Positions 1 to 9,776 of a stretch of DNA of 64,000 bases are shown one piece after another. Both the position numbers and the translations under genes were made by a program. The stretch is from Blastocladiella emersonii ATCC 22665 (taxonomy: Eukaryota; Blastocladiomycota; Blastocladiomycetes; Blastocladiales; Blastocladiaceae): NCBI GenBank assembly GCA_025594325.1, contig JANHCV010000007.1, forward strand, positions 1,860,001-1,924,000. Reading direction: 5' to 3'. Numbering within the stretch: the first letter of the stretch is position 1; every line of letters starts with the position of its first letter. The notes beneath the pieces were generated by a model. It was not told the DNA's origin. It did no database searches and was given only the letters and a program-made list of their open reading frames with translations.

Positions 1-1421
1 AAGTCAAGCTGGGCGCGTCCGTCAGCCCATGGCATGGCGGGCCGCTCAGGCACATCGTTGACGATCACAAGCGTGTCGAGAACAGGAACCGAGGTTGGCG
101 CAATCGAGAGGGCCGATTGCAGGCCATTGCGATGGTCGAGACTCGAGAGTGTGAGTTCGAGGCGTTGCAAACTCGGCATGAAAATGGGCATTGGGTGGAC
201 AAACCCGATCATGGATGTCGCAGGGGACCCAACAAGCGCAAGCCGCTCGAGGTGCGGGTGGAGGAAGACGAGGCGGAGCTGGTCGAAGCGGATCTGCTGC
301 CCGCGGAGTGTGAGAGATCGCAGGCGTCGATAAGCGCGGTGCCGCTGCGACCGCTGGGCAAACCGTCGACGAGTGGTCTCATCGTCATCGTCGCTGTCGC
401 TGCCCACAAACTCGTCCGCGCTGTCCTCGCTGGTCCGTTCCGGAACCGCGAACGGGCGGTGATACGGGTCGCCGACGAGGTGGTCGAGGCCGAGTTCGTG
501 CAAGCGCTCGATTTGGTACTTAGTGAGAAGAAGAGCGCTGTCGGCAGGGAGAGCATACCCGAGTTTCTCGAGCTCGCAATCAATGTCCCGGGCGCCGAGC
601 GGCACGACGCCGGCCCACGCCGTGGCGTGCTTGTTTGAGAAGCGATAGGTAGCGGCCGTCGGAAAGCGGCGAGAAAGGTGGGAAGCGAGCCGAAGGGCAC
701 TCTCGGACTCGGAACGCACTTGGAGTTTGCGAATGTGGGCTGGATCGAGGTCGGCGAGAAATGCGAGACGTTTCCAGTGACGACCGCCGACAACTGTGCG
801 GAGGTCAAAGTCCTCGGCATTGTAGTCGACGATGGTGAGCGCCGAGACGAGCGACAGAGGAAACGGGATGAGGACGATCCCGTCCGAAATTTCGCATGTT
901 GTGCAAAGCTTCGCGAGCGCAGTTCCGTCAAGAAGGAGCGACCACAACGACGCGAGGCCAGTTCGAACGCGCTCGAGCGAGTCGTCGGTGGTGGCAAGTG
1001 AAGCAAAGTAGAGTCGACCGCCGCGAATAATGAACGGGTACAGCTCGGTGATTTCGGAAAGCGCGCTGACGTGCTTGAACGTGATAGAGCCGCTCGGGTC
1101 AGCGACAGGACGCAGGTTGCCGAACGGGTGCACCTCGGCCGTTTGATCCCACGCGGGTAGCTGGTGTTTCGCAACGTCGGCACGGAACCCGAGGACTAGT
1201 TCGCGGAACAGGTACGGGCGAGTAATGGCATAGGTCGTGTGGCACAAGTTACCGAGGTGCAGCAGGTCCCAGCGCCACGCGTCGGCCGAGTCGCTTGAAC
1301 CAGCACGGCCCCGTTCCACGACAAAGTCGACGATGCGCTCCCACACGTCAACGGGTATGTAGCGATCAGAGGCCTCCGGGTGTTCCATTGCATCAAGTTT
1401 CATGTGTTCTAGTTGCTCCAT
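1..1421 (-). CDS. F-box/LRR-like protein, 3' end outside the window
   Basis: The reading frame is open from the ATG at 1421 to the window edge, 473 codons without a stop, so the C-terminus is missing. The N-terminus (VDVWERIVDFVVERG, then DLLHLGNLCHTTYAITRPYLF) looks like an F-box: a Trp-Glu-Arg-Ile helix followed by a Leu/Cys-rich helix. Later residues carry irregular leucine-rich segments such as HRAYRRLRSLTLRG. It is a clear full-length paralogue of the gene at 10513-12408, starting with the same MEQ-MKLDA and sharing the LFRELVLGFRA and TKYQIER stretches. F-box proteins are SCF ubiquitin-ligase substrate receptors; that role is inferred from the family and no substrate can be named. An aspartate/serine-rich insert (SDSDDDE) separates the two halves. 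Confidence 0.75.
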   Translation of the reverse strand, partial: MEQLEHMKLDAMEHPEASDRYIPVDVWERIVDFVVERGRAGSSDSADAWRWDLLHLGNLCHTTYAITRPYLFRELVLGFRADVAKHQLPAWDQTAEVHPFGNLRPVADPSGSITFKHVSALSEITELYPFIIRGGRLYFASLATTDDSLERVRTGLASLWSLLLDGTALAKLCTTCEISDGIVLIPFPLSLVSALTIVDYNAEDFDLRTVVGGRHWKRLAFLADLDPAHIRKLQVRSESESALRLASHLSRRFPTAATYRFSNKHATAWAGVVPLGARDIDCELEKLGYALPADSALLLTKYQIERLHELGLDHLVGDPYHRPFAVPERTSEDSADEFVGSDSDDDDETTRRRFAQRSQRHRAYRRLRSLTLRGQQIRFDQLRLVFLHPHLERLALVGSPATSMIGFVHPMPIFMPSLQRLELTLSSLDHRNGLQSALSIAPTSVPVLDTLVIVNDVPERPAMPWADGRAQLD

Positions 1422-1887
1422 GGTCGTGCGGGAAGGGTTGGCGAGGGAGAGCGAGCGGTTCCGGTGCGCCACTTCTGACCAGGGGGGGCGAGAGGAGCGA
1501 CGCGAAACCGTGCGAAGCGGCGCGACCGCTCCAAGCCAGCTGGCTGTGCAAGTCTCCAGCATACTTGCAGGCCCAATCAGCGGATACCCTGTTCAGCAAA
1601 CGTACATGTATCACATAATCGGGGTTTACGAGGTCTTGATCCAGTCGTTGGCCCTAGCGCACAAGTCGGGATCGCGCAGAAGGCCAGTCTCCCATCACGA
1701 AACCTGCCCACCGCGGATAGCCACTCGGGCCCAGATGCAGCCACTCCCCACCCGTTTGCAGGCCACTGCAGACACTCGAAGGCCCTGCAGACGCCGCAGG
1801 CCACCCCGCCAGCTTGTAGAGGCCCGCCGGCAGCATCCCCGCTCTCCCGCAGCGACCAAACTCTTCACTAAAATGTCCCCCTCGCAC
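1422..1887. other. Intergenic region without a supported gene
   Basis: Contains the upstream region of the F-box-like gene and, at about 1750-1830, a run of reiterated GCAGGC/CCTGCA words resembling the element at 6603-6755. I see no ORF with a credible protein. Confidence 0.5.
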
Positions 1888-2107
1888 TTAGGGCCCGTTT
1901 GGTTCAGATCAGGTGGATCAGCTGAAAAAGTTGCCACGTTTCACCTCACCCCCGTTCATCTCAGCGGCCGTGCGAACCAAACGCCCCGCTGGATGAACGC
2001 CCCTCCCCCTCCCCGCAATAAAATCTTTCCCACCTCTTTGCAGCCGCACTTATTGCAACGAATCAACACCTAACCTCACGCATCGTGTTCTCGAGCCCTC
2101 AAACAAC

Positions 2108-3423
2108 ATGGGCAAGGGATACAACCGCAAGCTGCGCGGCCTCATGCTCGCGGCCGCCCTCGCTCTCCTGCGACGTCTCGCTGCGCGCAACGAGCGCCGC
2201 TCGTGGGAGCCTATCCGCACGTCCACGCTTTCTGGCGAGTCGTGGGTTCAAGAGCTGCTGACGTGCAACAGCGAAACGCGTTTTTCGGAAATCGCCCGTA
2301 TGCCCCGCGAGACCTTCAAGGCCATCTGCCGCCCGTTCCGCGACCGTGGCCTTCTCGCCGACGGCCGCGAGCTGTCCGTCGAGGCGCTTCATGGTTTTTC
2401 TTGTCATGGCCGGCGAGGGCAGCACCAACCGCAACCTCAGGGAGCGGTTCCAAATCTCTGGCGAGACCGCGTCCAGGGTTCTGAAGCAGGTGCTCGACGC
2501 TCTGTACCGCCTGATGCCCGAGTTCATTGTCCAGCCGTCCGATTCTACGCCCGTGCATGAGCGCATCGCCCACGACCCGAAATACGCTCCGTTCCAGAAC
2601 GCGGTCGGCGCGCTTGACGGAACGCACATCCCGTTTGTTGTGCCCGCCAAGCTTCACGACTCGTTCCGAAACCGCAAGGGGACCATCTCCTCAAATGTCC
2701 TCGCTGCCTGCGACTTTGACTTGAACTTCACCTACGTTCTCGCAGGGTGGGAGGGCAAGGCGCACGACTCGCGCGTGCTATCGGACGCCTTCGCCCGTGG
2801 GTTCAAGATCCCCGCCGGCCGCTTCTACCTCGCCGACGGCGGCTACGCAAACCGCACGTCCATCATCGTGCCCTTCCGCGGTACCCGCTATCATCTTCGC
2901 GAGTTTGCCCGCGGCAAGGATGGGTACGTTCTCACTGCCATGACCATCACGTTGGGGCCATCTCATCCGCTTCATCAACGTACGTAGAGTTAAGAACCGC
3001 GAGGAGCTTTTCAATCTGCGTCACGCGTCGCTCCGCAACTCTGTTGAGCGTATCTTTGGCGTGCTCAAGAAGCGGTTCCGCGTCCTCTCGATTGGCGCGG
3101 CCTACCCAATCAAGACTCAAGTCAAGCTTGTGTACGCGCTCTGCACGCTGCACAACATGATCAACAAGTGGAACCAAGGCGGCGACGCCTTCTTTCGCGA
3201 CGCCGAGACGGAGCTCCGGCGCGCGCGGGACGCGGCGCGTGAGGCGCGTGTGTGTGGGCGCGAGCCCCTGAACGACGAGAACGAGGAGGACGACGAGGCC
3301 GCTGTCCTCGAGGCCTCGCTGGAAGGAGCTCGTCAGCGCGGTATCTCGCTTCGGAACCGCATCGCAAATGTTCTTTGGACCGAGTACAGGCGCGTCATGG
3401 CCGCTCGTGGGACCCATCTTTGA
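2108..3423 (+). CDS. Harbinger DDE transposase, one intron and one frame break
   Basis: Transposase of the DDE_Tnp_4/Harbinger family, which cuts and pastes the element. The first catalytic Asp is in GALDGTHIP (about 2608-2634), the second in YLADGGYAN (about 2827-2853), and the Glu in NSVERIFGVLKKRF. An intron at 2924-2987 (GTACGT to CGTAG, 64 nt) joins the second and third blocks in frame (FARGKDG to VKNREELFNLRHASLRN). Upstream, the frame starting at ATG 2108 must skip one base near 2390 to enter the frame holding MVFLVMAGEGSTNRN. Identical breaks in both copies suggest either an ancestral lesion, with movement driven in trans, or recoding. The C-terminal 70 residues are Glu/Arg-rich. Confidence 0.85.
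2924..2987 (+). other. Spliceosomal intron in Harbinger transposase
   Basis: GTACGT donor and CGTAG acceptor, 64 nt. Removal restores the frame between the second Asp block and the Glu block of the catalytic domain. Confidence 0.8.
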
Positions 3424-3544
3424 AGGCGCGAAATAATTGTTGTACCCGCATGCATGCTGTAATATACTGATTTGTCAAGTACTATAATGTTATATAAGCG
3501 ATTCTAGATGATTTGACGCGTCGCTGAGGTCAGAACGCATCGGT

Positions 3545-3580
3545 GGAGACGCGTCGATCAATCACGTGACGTGTGAGACA
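3545..3580 (+). promoter_or_regulatory. MCB-like plus E-box module inside the Harbinger element
   Basis: GAGACGCGTCG followed by ATCACGTGA and then GTGTGAGACAC, lying between the two convergent transposon ORFs. The same arrangement occurs upstream of many host genes in this window. Confidence 0.45.
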
Positions 3581-3736
3581 CTTTGCGAACCACGCGTTTC
3601 TCAACGAGTCGCGTCATTTTCGAGCCAAGGGTAACGATTGAAGATACGATGGACACAAAGCCAGATGTATTGGACACAAATGGGCGAGAACAAGGCCAGG
3701 AAGCAACGCGAGGGGAGGGGGACATGTGCGAGTGAG

Positions 3737-4201
3737 CTACTGAATGAAAATCTCGAGGATGCGCTTGCGCTTCGATTCGGACACGGCCATGACGCGAAGC
3801 GCTTGATCCTCGGTCAGGCGGGTGGCGACGTCGATCTGGTACTCTTCATTGTCGTTGTACGCGTCCTGGACCCATTCAAGTGCGGCGGTCAGGACGGGCT
3901 TGGAGTCGGCGGTCGCGACGCTCTGGAACACCTCCTTGATGCCCATGAGGAATTCCGAGTCCGAGAGGCGACGCGAGCTGCTGTCCGAAGTGCGGCTGCG
4001 CTTGCTGGCGGGGGCCGCGTCGTCTTGACCATCGACACCTTCCACGTCACCAGACTCCTTGCCGTCCTGCTCGAGGTGCGAGTACTCGCCGGTGGTGGTC
4101 GAGCCGCCCCACGAAGGAAAACAGCGTTTATATAGGCCGGGAAGCACAGCCTGAAGGTTTCGGGGGCGAGCAGACGGGCAATTCAGCGACGAGGGTTCCA
4201 T
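3737..4201 (-). CDS. Harbinger second ORF, possible reduced accessory protein
   Basis: Encodes 154 residues, convergent with the transposase. PIF/Harbinger elements normally carry a second gene for a Myb/SANT-like DNA-binding protein that helps the transposase enter the nucleus and bind the ends. Here I see a basic/serine patch (SKRSRTSDSSSRRLSD) and an acidic helical C-terminus (LTEDQALRVMAVSESKRKR), but no recognisable three-helix Myb domain. Only 134 bp separate its ATG from the element end, so there is little room for a missing 5' exon. The position supports an accessory protein; the function is inferred. Confidence 0.6.
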   Translation of the reverse strand: MEPSSLNCPSARPRNLQAVLPGLYKRCFPSWGGSTTTGEYSHLEQDGKESGDVEGVDGQDDAAPASKRSRTSDSSSRRLSDSEFLMGIKEVFQSVATADSKPVLTAALEWVQDAYNDNEEYQIDVATRLTEDQALRVMAVSESKRKRILEIFIQ

Positions 4202-4338
4202 TCAGCTCATCCGGGGGTCGACCCAAACGCCGCGATGAACGCGACGGGGTGAAAATGCCACGTTTCAGCTGGGTGAACACCGGACCGTGTAAAATCGATT
4301 GATCCACCTGATTCACCCCGGAACCAAACGGGCCCTTA

Positions 4339-6602
4339 AATACGATGACACTCCCCGCAACCCGATGTATTACGATGCAGCGACTCGACACGGATGTTTG
4401 AGCCCGTCAGCTGGCCGTGCACCTGCGCGAAACCCAGCGAGGCGGACGGCACCGCCGTGCTAGCAACGAGTGAGCGACCTCGCGCGGGCGGCGTCGTCGA
4501 GTTGGACGCGCTCGCCCGCCAACGCAACTTCATGGATAGCACTCTGGGTGAGGCTGCCGCCGAGTCGCCCGCACCCGCGCCCCCGATCTTTGGAAGCGAG
4601 CGAGCAAGGCGTGCTGTGAAGGTGCCGGGCTGGTTGCGCCGAGTCCTGCGAGATGAGAAGCGCTCTGCTGCGGTGTAGTCGCGGCCGCGGCGGTTGAAGC
4701 GAACCCGCTGTGCCCTGCTCTTCGCCTCAAGTGTGGCCTTCGCGGGCCGCGGTGCACCTGCTCTCGAACGGCCCGTGTGAGATCACGAAGTCGCTGCTAA
4801 GTCGCATATGTCGTTGCTGACGATGCCGCAGAGGCCGTCGCGGTCGAACGCGGTCAAGGGGCCGCACTGTCGCGCGCGAGAGCGACGCGGCCGCCCGTCT
4901 TCCCACCCGGAACACGAGAACGAGCGCGGCGCAGGTCCTACGCCTGTCCGATCGGCGGGTGAGCCGCGACGGACGCAGAACGCGCGTGGGTGAAGCGGAG
5001 ACAGTCGCGGAGCGGGCGTGTGTGCGCCGCGGCGACAGCGATCAGCGGCGATCAGCGGCGGGAGGAGTTCCCGCACGGGACCGGGCGGAGAAGACGTCCT
5101 CGCAGTGCGCCAGGTCGGGTGAGTTGGGCGAGCATGGGGAGCGGCGACTGGTCGCGCGAGCGCGCCGACGCAAAGTCCAGAAAAGCACAGGGCGAGGTGC
5201 TGCTCTGAATGGCAGCCGCGTCACGTTTTGTAGCCCCCGCCTTTCGCCGATCGCGGCGGCAGGCAAGCCGCCCAGCCACCGCACAAAAAGCGATCGCCGC
5301 CGCGCCGCTCCCGCTCCACCAACTCGCTCGCAACGCTCGCCCGGTCTGCTGCTCGAACCCTACGCACCAACAACATGCCCACGAACGCTCGCAGCGCTGC
5401 CCGCCTCGCGGCCCAGCGCTAGTTGGCGCCTCGCTCCCTCGCACGCCTCCTGTACGCCGGCTCTCGCGCTCGCGCTCGCCGTGGCCGCAGCCCACCGTAC
5501 CCGCCGCCCTTCCTCGCCCACCTCTCGATCGTGTCGCCCTGCCGCCCCCGCTGCCCGAGGGATTGCTCGCAACGGTCACCTGCTCCCACCGCGCCGCTTG
5601 CGTCGCGGCGCCTCGCCGTGTCGCCAACTCAGCCTTCCCCGCGCTCCACGTCCCCTCCACACGCCCTCCCCGCTCCTCCTGATCCACTATCCGCTCCTTC
5701 ACTCGCGCGTCGTGCTCCGGCCCAGAGCGAGACATGCTGACCCGTTCGGACTCATGTAGTACCACGCATTCCGCGGCGCCTGCATCTCGACCGAGCGCCC
5801 TACCTCCCTCCCTCGTCGCTCGGCGTCTTCTCCATCGCGCCCTCTCGCCACACCGACTGGGCTTCGGCAAGGTTTCCGCCCCACACGGTTCGCTCTCCCC
5901 ATCATACTTGCTCGCGCAATCCAGCCGTGACTGACCTCGATCCCATTCTCCCGCTCTCCCCTCGTAGCGCTTGGGCTTCAAGTACCTCATCACCCCACCT
6001 CCCTCCTCGTTTCTCAACGTCTTCCCCACCGCGCCCTCTCGCCACATCGACTGGCCCTCGGCCAAGTTTCCGTTGTGCAGCGCCCCACGCTCACCTCGCA
6101 CGGTTCGCTCTCCCTGCCACGCTTGCTCGCTCATGTCTGCCGTCACTGACCCCTCTCCCCTTCTCCCGTTTACCCCTCGTAGGAATCCGACTTCGAGTGC
6201 TTGATCGGCAGGACAAGCGACTCGGCCCCATGTGCGCACAATCCAGCCGTCCGGTACGCATCTTCTCTGCACTTGTCGCCCTGAGTCGCTCTCACTCACA
6301 CCTCTCTCCCCGACCCACTTGAACAGCCCGCAACTGCTTGACACGCTCCCGCGACAACCCGACCAAGAACGTGCGCATCGCTCTCGCCCATGTCGCCGTC
6401 CTGCAGCGGCGCGGCGGCGCTCACCAACTCGATCTTCAAGGCCACCAAGCCAAGTTCCCCGACCCTTCCCCTCCACCCTCTCCGTGGCCGTGTCTGTGAT
6501 GTGATATACCTGTTTGTTCATCTACCCATGTCTCGATCCTGATTCCGAGTGAACCTGAAGCGCGGGGATGTGGCAGCCATGAGGGTTGCGTTGCAGGCTC
6601 AG
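4339..6602. other. Long stretch without a confident gene
   Basis: GC-rich sequence with many low-complexity ORFs (Arg/Pro/Ser-rich on both strands) that look like composition artefacts. Between about 5370 and 6504 there are acceptor-like sequences (CCCTCGTAG at about 5970 and 6180, TTGAACAG near 6326) separated by pyrimidine-rich DNA, so a small multi-exon plus-strand gene is possible. Its final exon could read on to a stop near 6500, but I could not assemble a convincing protein. Confidence 0.35.
5800..6185 (+). repeat. Divergent tandem duplication of about 190 bp
   Basis: Two units share CGCCCTCTCGCCACA, a CGACTGG-C-TCGGC segment, a CACGGTTCGCTCTCC segment, a cytosine-rich tract and a terminal CCCTCGTAG, offset by about 190 bp. 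Each unit resembles an intron with a duplicated acceptor. Confidence 0.5.
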
Positions 6603-6755
6603 TGGCCCGTTTGCAGGCTTGACAGGCTTTGCAGGCTGCGCAGGCTGCACGCGTCTGTACAGGCACGGCCGTGTCTGCAGAGACATGCTGGGAATGCACA
6701 GACACCGATTGCCTGAAGCGCCTGAACGGCCTGCAACTGGCCCGAAAAAAAAACG
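6603..6755. repeat. GCAGGC-rich element with imperfect inverted ends
   Basis: Reiterated TTGCAGGCT/GCAGGC words occur at 6610-6650. The left end (GGCCCGTTTGCAGGC) and the reverse complement of the right end (GGGCCAGTTGCAGGCC) match at about 12 of 17 positions. It may be a small non-autonomous element inserted into the tail of the decayed F-box gene. I did not find a target-site duplication. Confidence 0.3.
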
Positions 6756-6759
6756 TGAT

Positions 6760-8194
6760 GCCTGTGCAATCTTCAGAAGGCTCACGCACGACCTTGAACT
6801 TGTGGTACACCGCCCACGTCGCCGGGAGAACCTGGTCGAGACACTGGGAGGACATTGTCCACGGCCGACCGCGCAGCGTCTTGATGTTGTTCGCGAGCCC
6901 GCTGCCGCTGTCAGTCCCAAATGCGTGCAGCTTGATCACCGTGGCCATCTGTAGCCCGATGCCGTTGACGCCAAAGAGCGCCGCATCGAGGGGCTCATTG
7001 GCAGGCGGTTTGGGCATGCCCGGGTACTCGAGGTCAATCAGGGTCTGCAAGCAGTCGCGGTTCTCCTGTGTGACGAGGGCCTCCCACCGCGCCGTCGCTG
7101 CGGACACGTCGCTGGGCTCCCACAGCCGCTGATACGCCGCCATGAGTTCAAGTTGAATCGCGTGCCACTCGGCCTCCGTGTACGACTCGGGGCGCAGGCG
7201 GTAGATGCTAGACAGCGGCAACCTCTTGAGAGCAGGGCTGAGGCAGATAGGGAACCGTGCGGGGACGGTCAGGATTCATTCCGTTTCCAAGCCGAGCCGG
7301 GAGGTGGCAAAGTGGTCGGAGATCGCACCGATGATCGTTGAGTGCGGCTCCCACCAGCGCGCCTGCGGCAAGACCTCGTCCACGACCGTCTTGGTCGAAT
7401 CGTTGAGGAAATCGAGGTGCTCCCTCTGGTTGAGGCGCTCACAACGTACTCGAGGAAGCCGCCAAAGTAAAAAAAATACTGCCGCGAAAGTGATCCTGCG
7501 CATTGACCAGGACAGCCAACTGAATGTGAGGTGGTTGCCGGCAGCACAACGTGGACGCCGAACATGACGCACGCCGAGTAGGACGAAGCCTGAAGCAGAG
7601 GTGCGACCTCATCGGGCGTGAAGCTGCCACGCATAACGAGGTCGAACGCGTGTTTGAACGGCGTGCCAGCAGCGTGGTGCATGTTGTGCATGTTTCGGCC
7701 GTTGCGGTTCTTCCACGTTGGGAGCGCGGCCATGGCGTTGACGGCGCGAAGCTCCAAGGCGGTCGTGTGAAGCTGTGCGTGGGAGTCTGTCAAGAACGGC
7801 GTGGCTGTGGGTCCATGTGTGAAGCATCGACCAGCGTTTGGTGTCGCCAATGTCGCGCAAAACCAAGTCGGTAGCAAGCTTTTGGAACATGTGCTTCATC
7901 GCCGCGTTACTACACGGTTGCGGAATGCGACGCTTGTGTTGGCGAGGGCCCTAGTACGGCGGAGCAACGGCTCGGAATCGACCCGCATCGCCTGCAGCAA
8001 GGGCAAAGCATCGGCCACCGGGTTTCGCCACGCCAGAGATCCGACTCGGCGATGGGACGGCAAATCGCGCGTAAGGCGGCTGCATTGCGAAGCGAGAGCC
8101 GCGAGGCGATCGGTCGGTGCAGCTCGGACGGCAGCATCAGTAGCGATGCCGGCTCAGGTTCATGAGTTTGCATCAAGTGTATTTGGTCATTCAT
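6760..8194 (-). pseudogene. Decayed F-box gene
   Basis: From the ATG at 8194 the frame encodes an F-box-like start (LMLPSELHRPIASRLSL, then ALRAICRPIAESDLW). The protein-like signal then jumps between frames: DALPLLQAMRVDSEPLLRR at about 7900-8010, a methionine/histidine-rich block at about 7520-7800, RCERLNQREHLDFLND at about 7400-7446, and a long last block containing RPESYTEAEWHAIQ. The last two blocks are in one frame interrupted by a TGA near 7276. I could not place introns that repair all of the breaks, so I call it a pseudogene; a multi-exon gene remains possible. The 3' end runs into the GCAGGC-rich element. Confidence 0.5.
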
Positions 8195-8385
8195 TTCGTC
8201 GACGGCTCGTAAAGGGGAATTTGGACTTGCACTGGAGGCGTGTGATGACGGGGTGTCCACGCGCCGCCACTCACGTTCTCCTTGATCACCTCGAGCATCA
8301 AGCAGTCATTCGTAGAAGAGAGAAACCGAGAAGATAATACAATTATTGGGTATCAAATCACACCGGGTATACACCAACGATCAAA

Positions 8386-9776
8386 CTACGCCAGGACGGC
8401 CGCCGGCCGGACCACGGCGGCGCACCGGCGCTTGATGGCGCCCCACCGCGATGGTGACGACGATGATGACTTGGCCTTGGAGACCGGGCACTCGGTGCCA
8501 ACGAGCGTGCGGTCCGAGCCAAAGTCGACGACCTTCTTGCTGGCGGCGAGCGGCATGGGCGCAGTCGCCGAGCTGCTGCTGCTGCTGCTGCGCTTGGTGT
8601 GGTAGCGGATCCAGCGCTTGGCCTGGGTCAGGAGCTCGCGGCACTTGCTCGGCTTGAGCGACGCGAGCGGGACCGACTCGATGCGCAGAACCGGGATGGG
8701 CTCTTCCTCGTCGTCGTCGTCGTACTGGACGGTCGATGAGGCGGCCTTGGGCTGTTGCTGAGGAACGACGAAGGCGACGGCGGGCGACGCGGACCGCTCC
8801 CGCGGCTGCTGCTGCCACGACGGCTGAACAGGAGCGGCCACGACCACGGCCGGCGCCGGCTTGGCAAAGACGGGACCCGACTCGAGCAGCTCGGGCTGCC
8901 ACCACGGCTGCCGCTTCGGGAAGATCGACTGGGTCGGGTACTCGAGTTCCGGGCCCTCGTAGTACGACCGGACGAACACACGCTGAGGCGCGGCGACATG
9001 CCACTCGGGCGCCTCGGGCTGCTGCCACGGCTGCTGCGTGTGCTGTTCCTGGTCGACCTTGGCCTGGAAACCCGACTCGAACAGCTGCGCCGGCTGCTGC
9101 TGCCACTGCGGCTGGTACTGCCGCTGCTGCTGCTGCTGGGTCGGGAAGATGGACTGTGTCGGGTACTCGAACGCGGGGCACCAGTACGGGTCGTAGTCGA
9201 GCTCGAACTGCACATGCTGAGGCGCGGCGACGTGCCACTCGCGCGCCTCGGGCTGCTGCCACGGCTGCCACTGCATGTGCTGCTGCTGGTTGACCACGGC
9301 CTGCTGGGCGGCGGCGGCGGCGGCGGCGCGCTCGCGGGCCTCCTGCTCGGCGAACCACGCGCGAATCTGGCGCGTCGCCTCGGCGGTCTCGGCGGCCGTG
9401 TACACGGGGCAGTCGGCGCCGAACAGCTCGTCGTGGTGTGCCGCAATGTACTCGGCCAGCGTCGAGTACTCGGCGGCGGCGGCCTTGGGCGCGGCGTCGG
9501 AGCCCCGCTGCTGCTGCGTCGACGCACCCGTGGTGGTGTGCCACGGGGCGTGGGCCTCGGCGAGAGCGTCAAACTGCTTGGTGAGCGTGCTGACCGAGGC
9601 GAGGGCGTTGAGTCCACCGAGGACGGCTCATCCGCCGCCGCCGCCGAGGAGGAGGGGCGGCAGAGAGCGGCGTGGTGGTGCGCACCCGCCATCGCCGCCG
9701 ACATCCCAGCGGTGTGCGTGAGGGGAGCAGCAGCGGCGACGGGGGACACGCGAGTCGAGACGATGATGGACTGCAT
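8386..9776 (-). CDS. Gln/Trp-rich repeat protein of unknown function
   Basis: Proposed structure: exon 1 at 9776-9686, a 59-nt intron (9685-9627, GTGCGC to GATGAG) and exon 2 at 9626-8386; the junction reads MSAAMA then AVLGGLNALASVSTL in frame. The acceptor lacks a good pyrimidine tract, so the intron is tentative. The protein has two copies of a unit of about 70 residues holding QPWQQPEA-EWHVAAPQ, then EYPTQSIFP, then ESG. A DDDDEEE patch, a basic segment (SKCRELLTQAKRWIRYHTKR), a Ser run and a hydrophobic C-terminus follow. It is low in complexity apart from the repeats. I recognise no domain; a scaffold or condensate role would be a guess. Confidence 0.6.

Larger units (their letters stand above)
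1891..4335 (+). mobile_element. PIF/Harbinger DNA transposon, copy 1
   Basis: A 2445-bp element with perfect 15-bp terminal inverted repeats (GGGCCCGTTTGGTTC) and further imperfect subterminal inverted matches (AGGTGGATCA, CAGCTGAAA). It is flanked by a TTA target-site duplication (1888-1890 and 4336-4338), the TWA type expected for PIF/Harbinger. It carries a DDE transposase on the plus strand and a second ORF convergent to it, the usual two-gene layout of the superfamily. It is nearly identical to the copy at 55306-57750; I noticed only two substitutions (1918 T/G and 2780-2781 A/C), which implies very recent movement. Confidence 0.93.

Noticed and set aside
209-1183. 324-codon minus-strand ORF at the left edge
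   Set aside because: Shadow of the partial F-box/LRR-like gene, whose true frame is open from 1421 to the edge.
5052-6521. 489-codon minus-strand ORF
   Set aside because: Arg/Gly/Ser-rich, no domain, and runs across acceptor-like pyrimidine tracts of the other strand.
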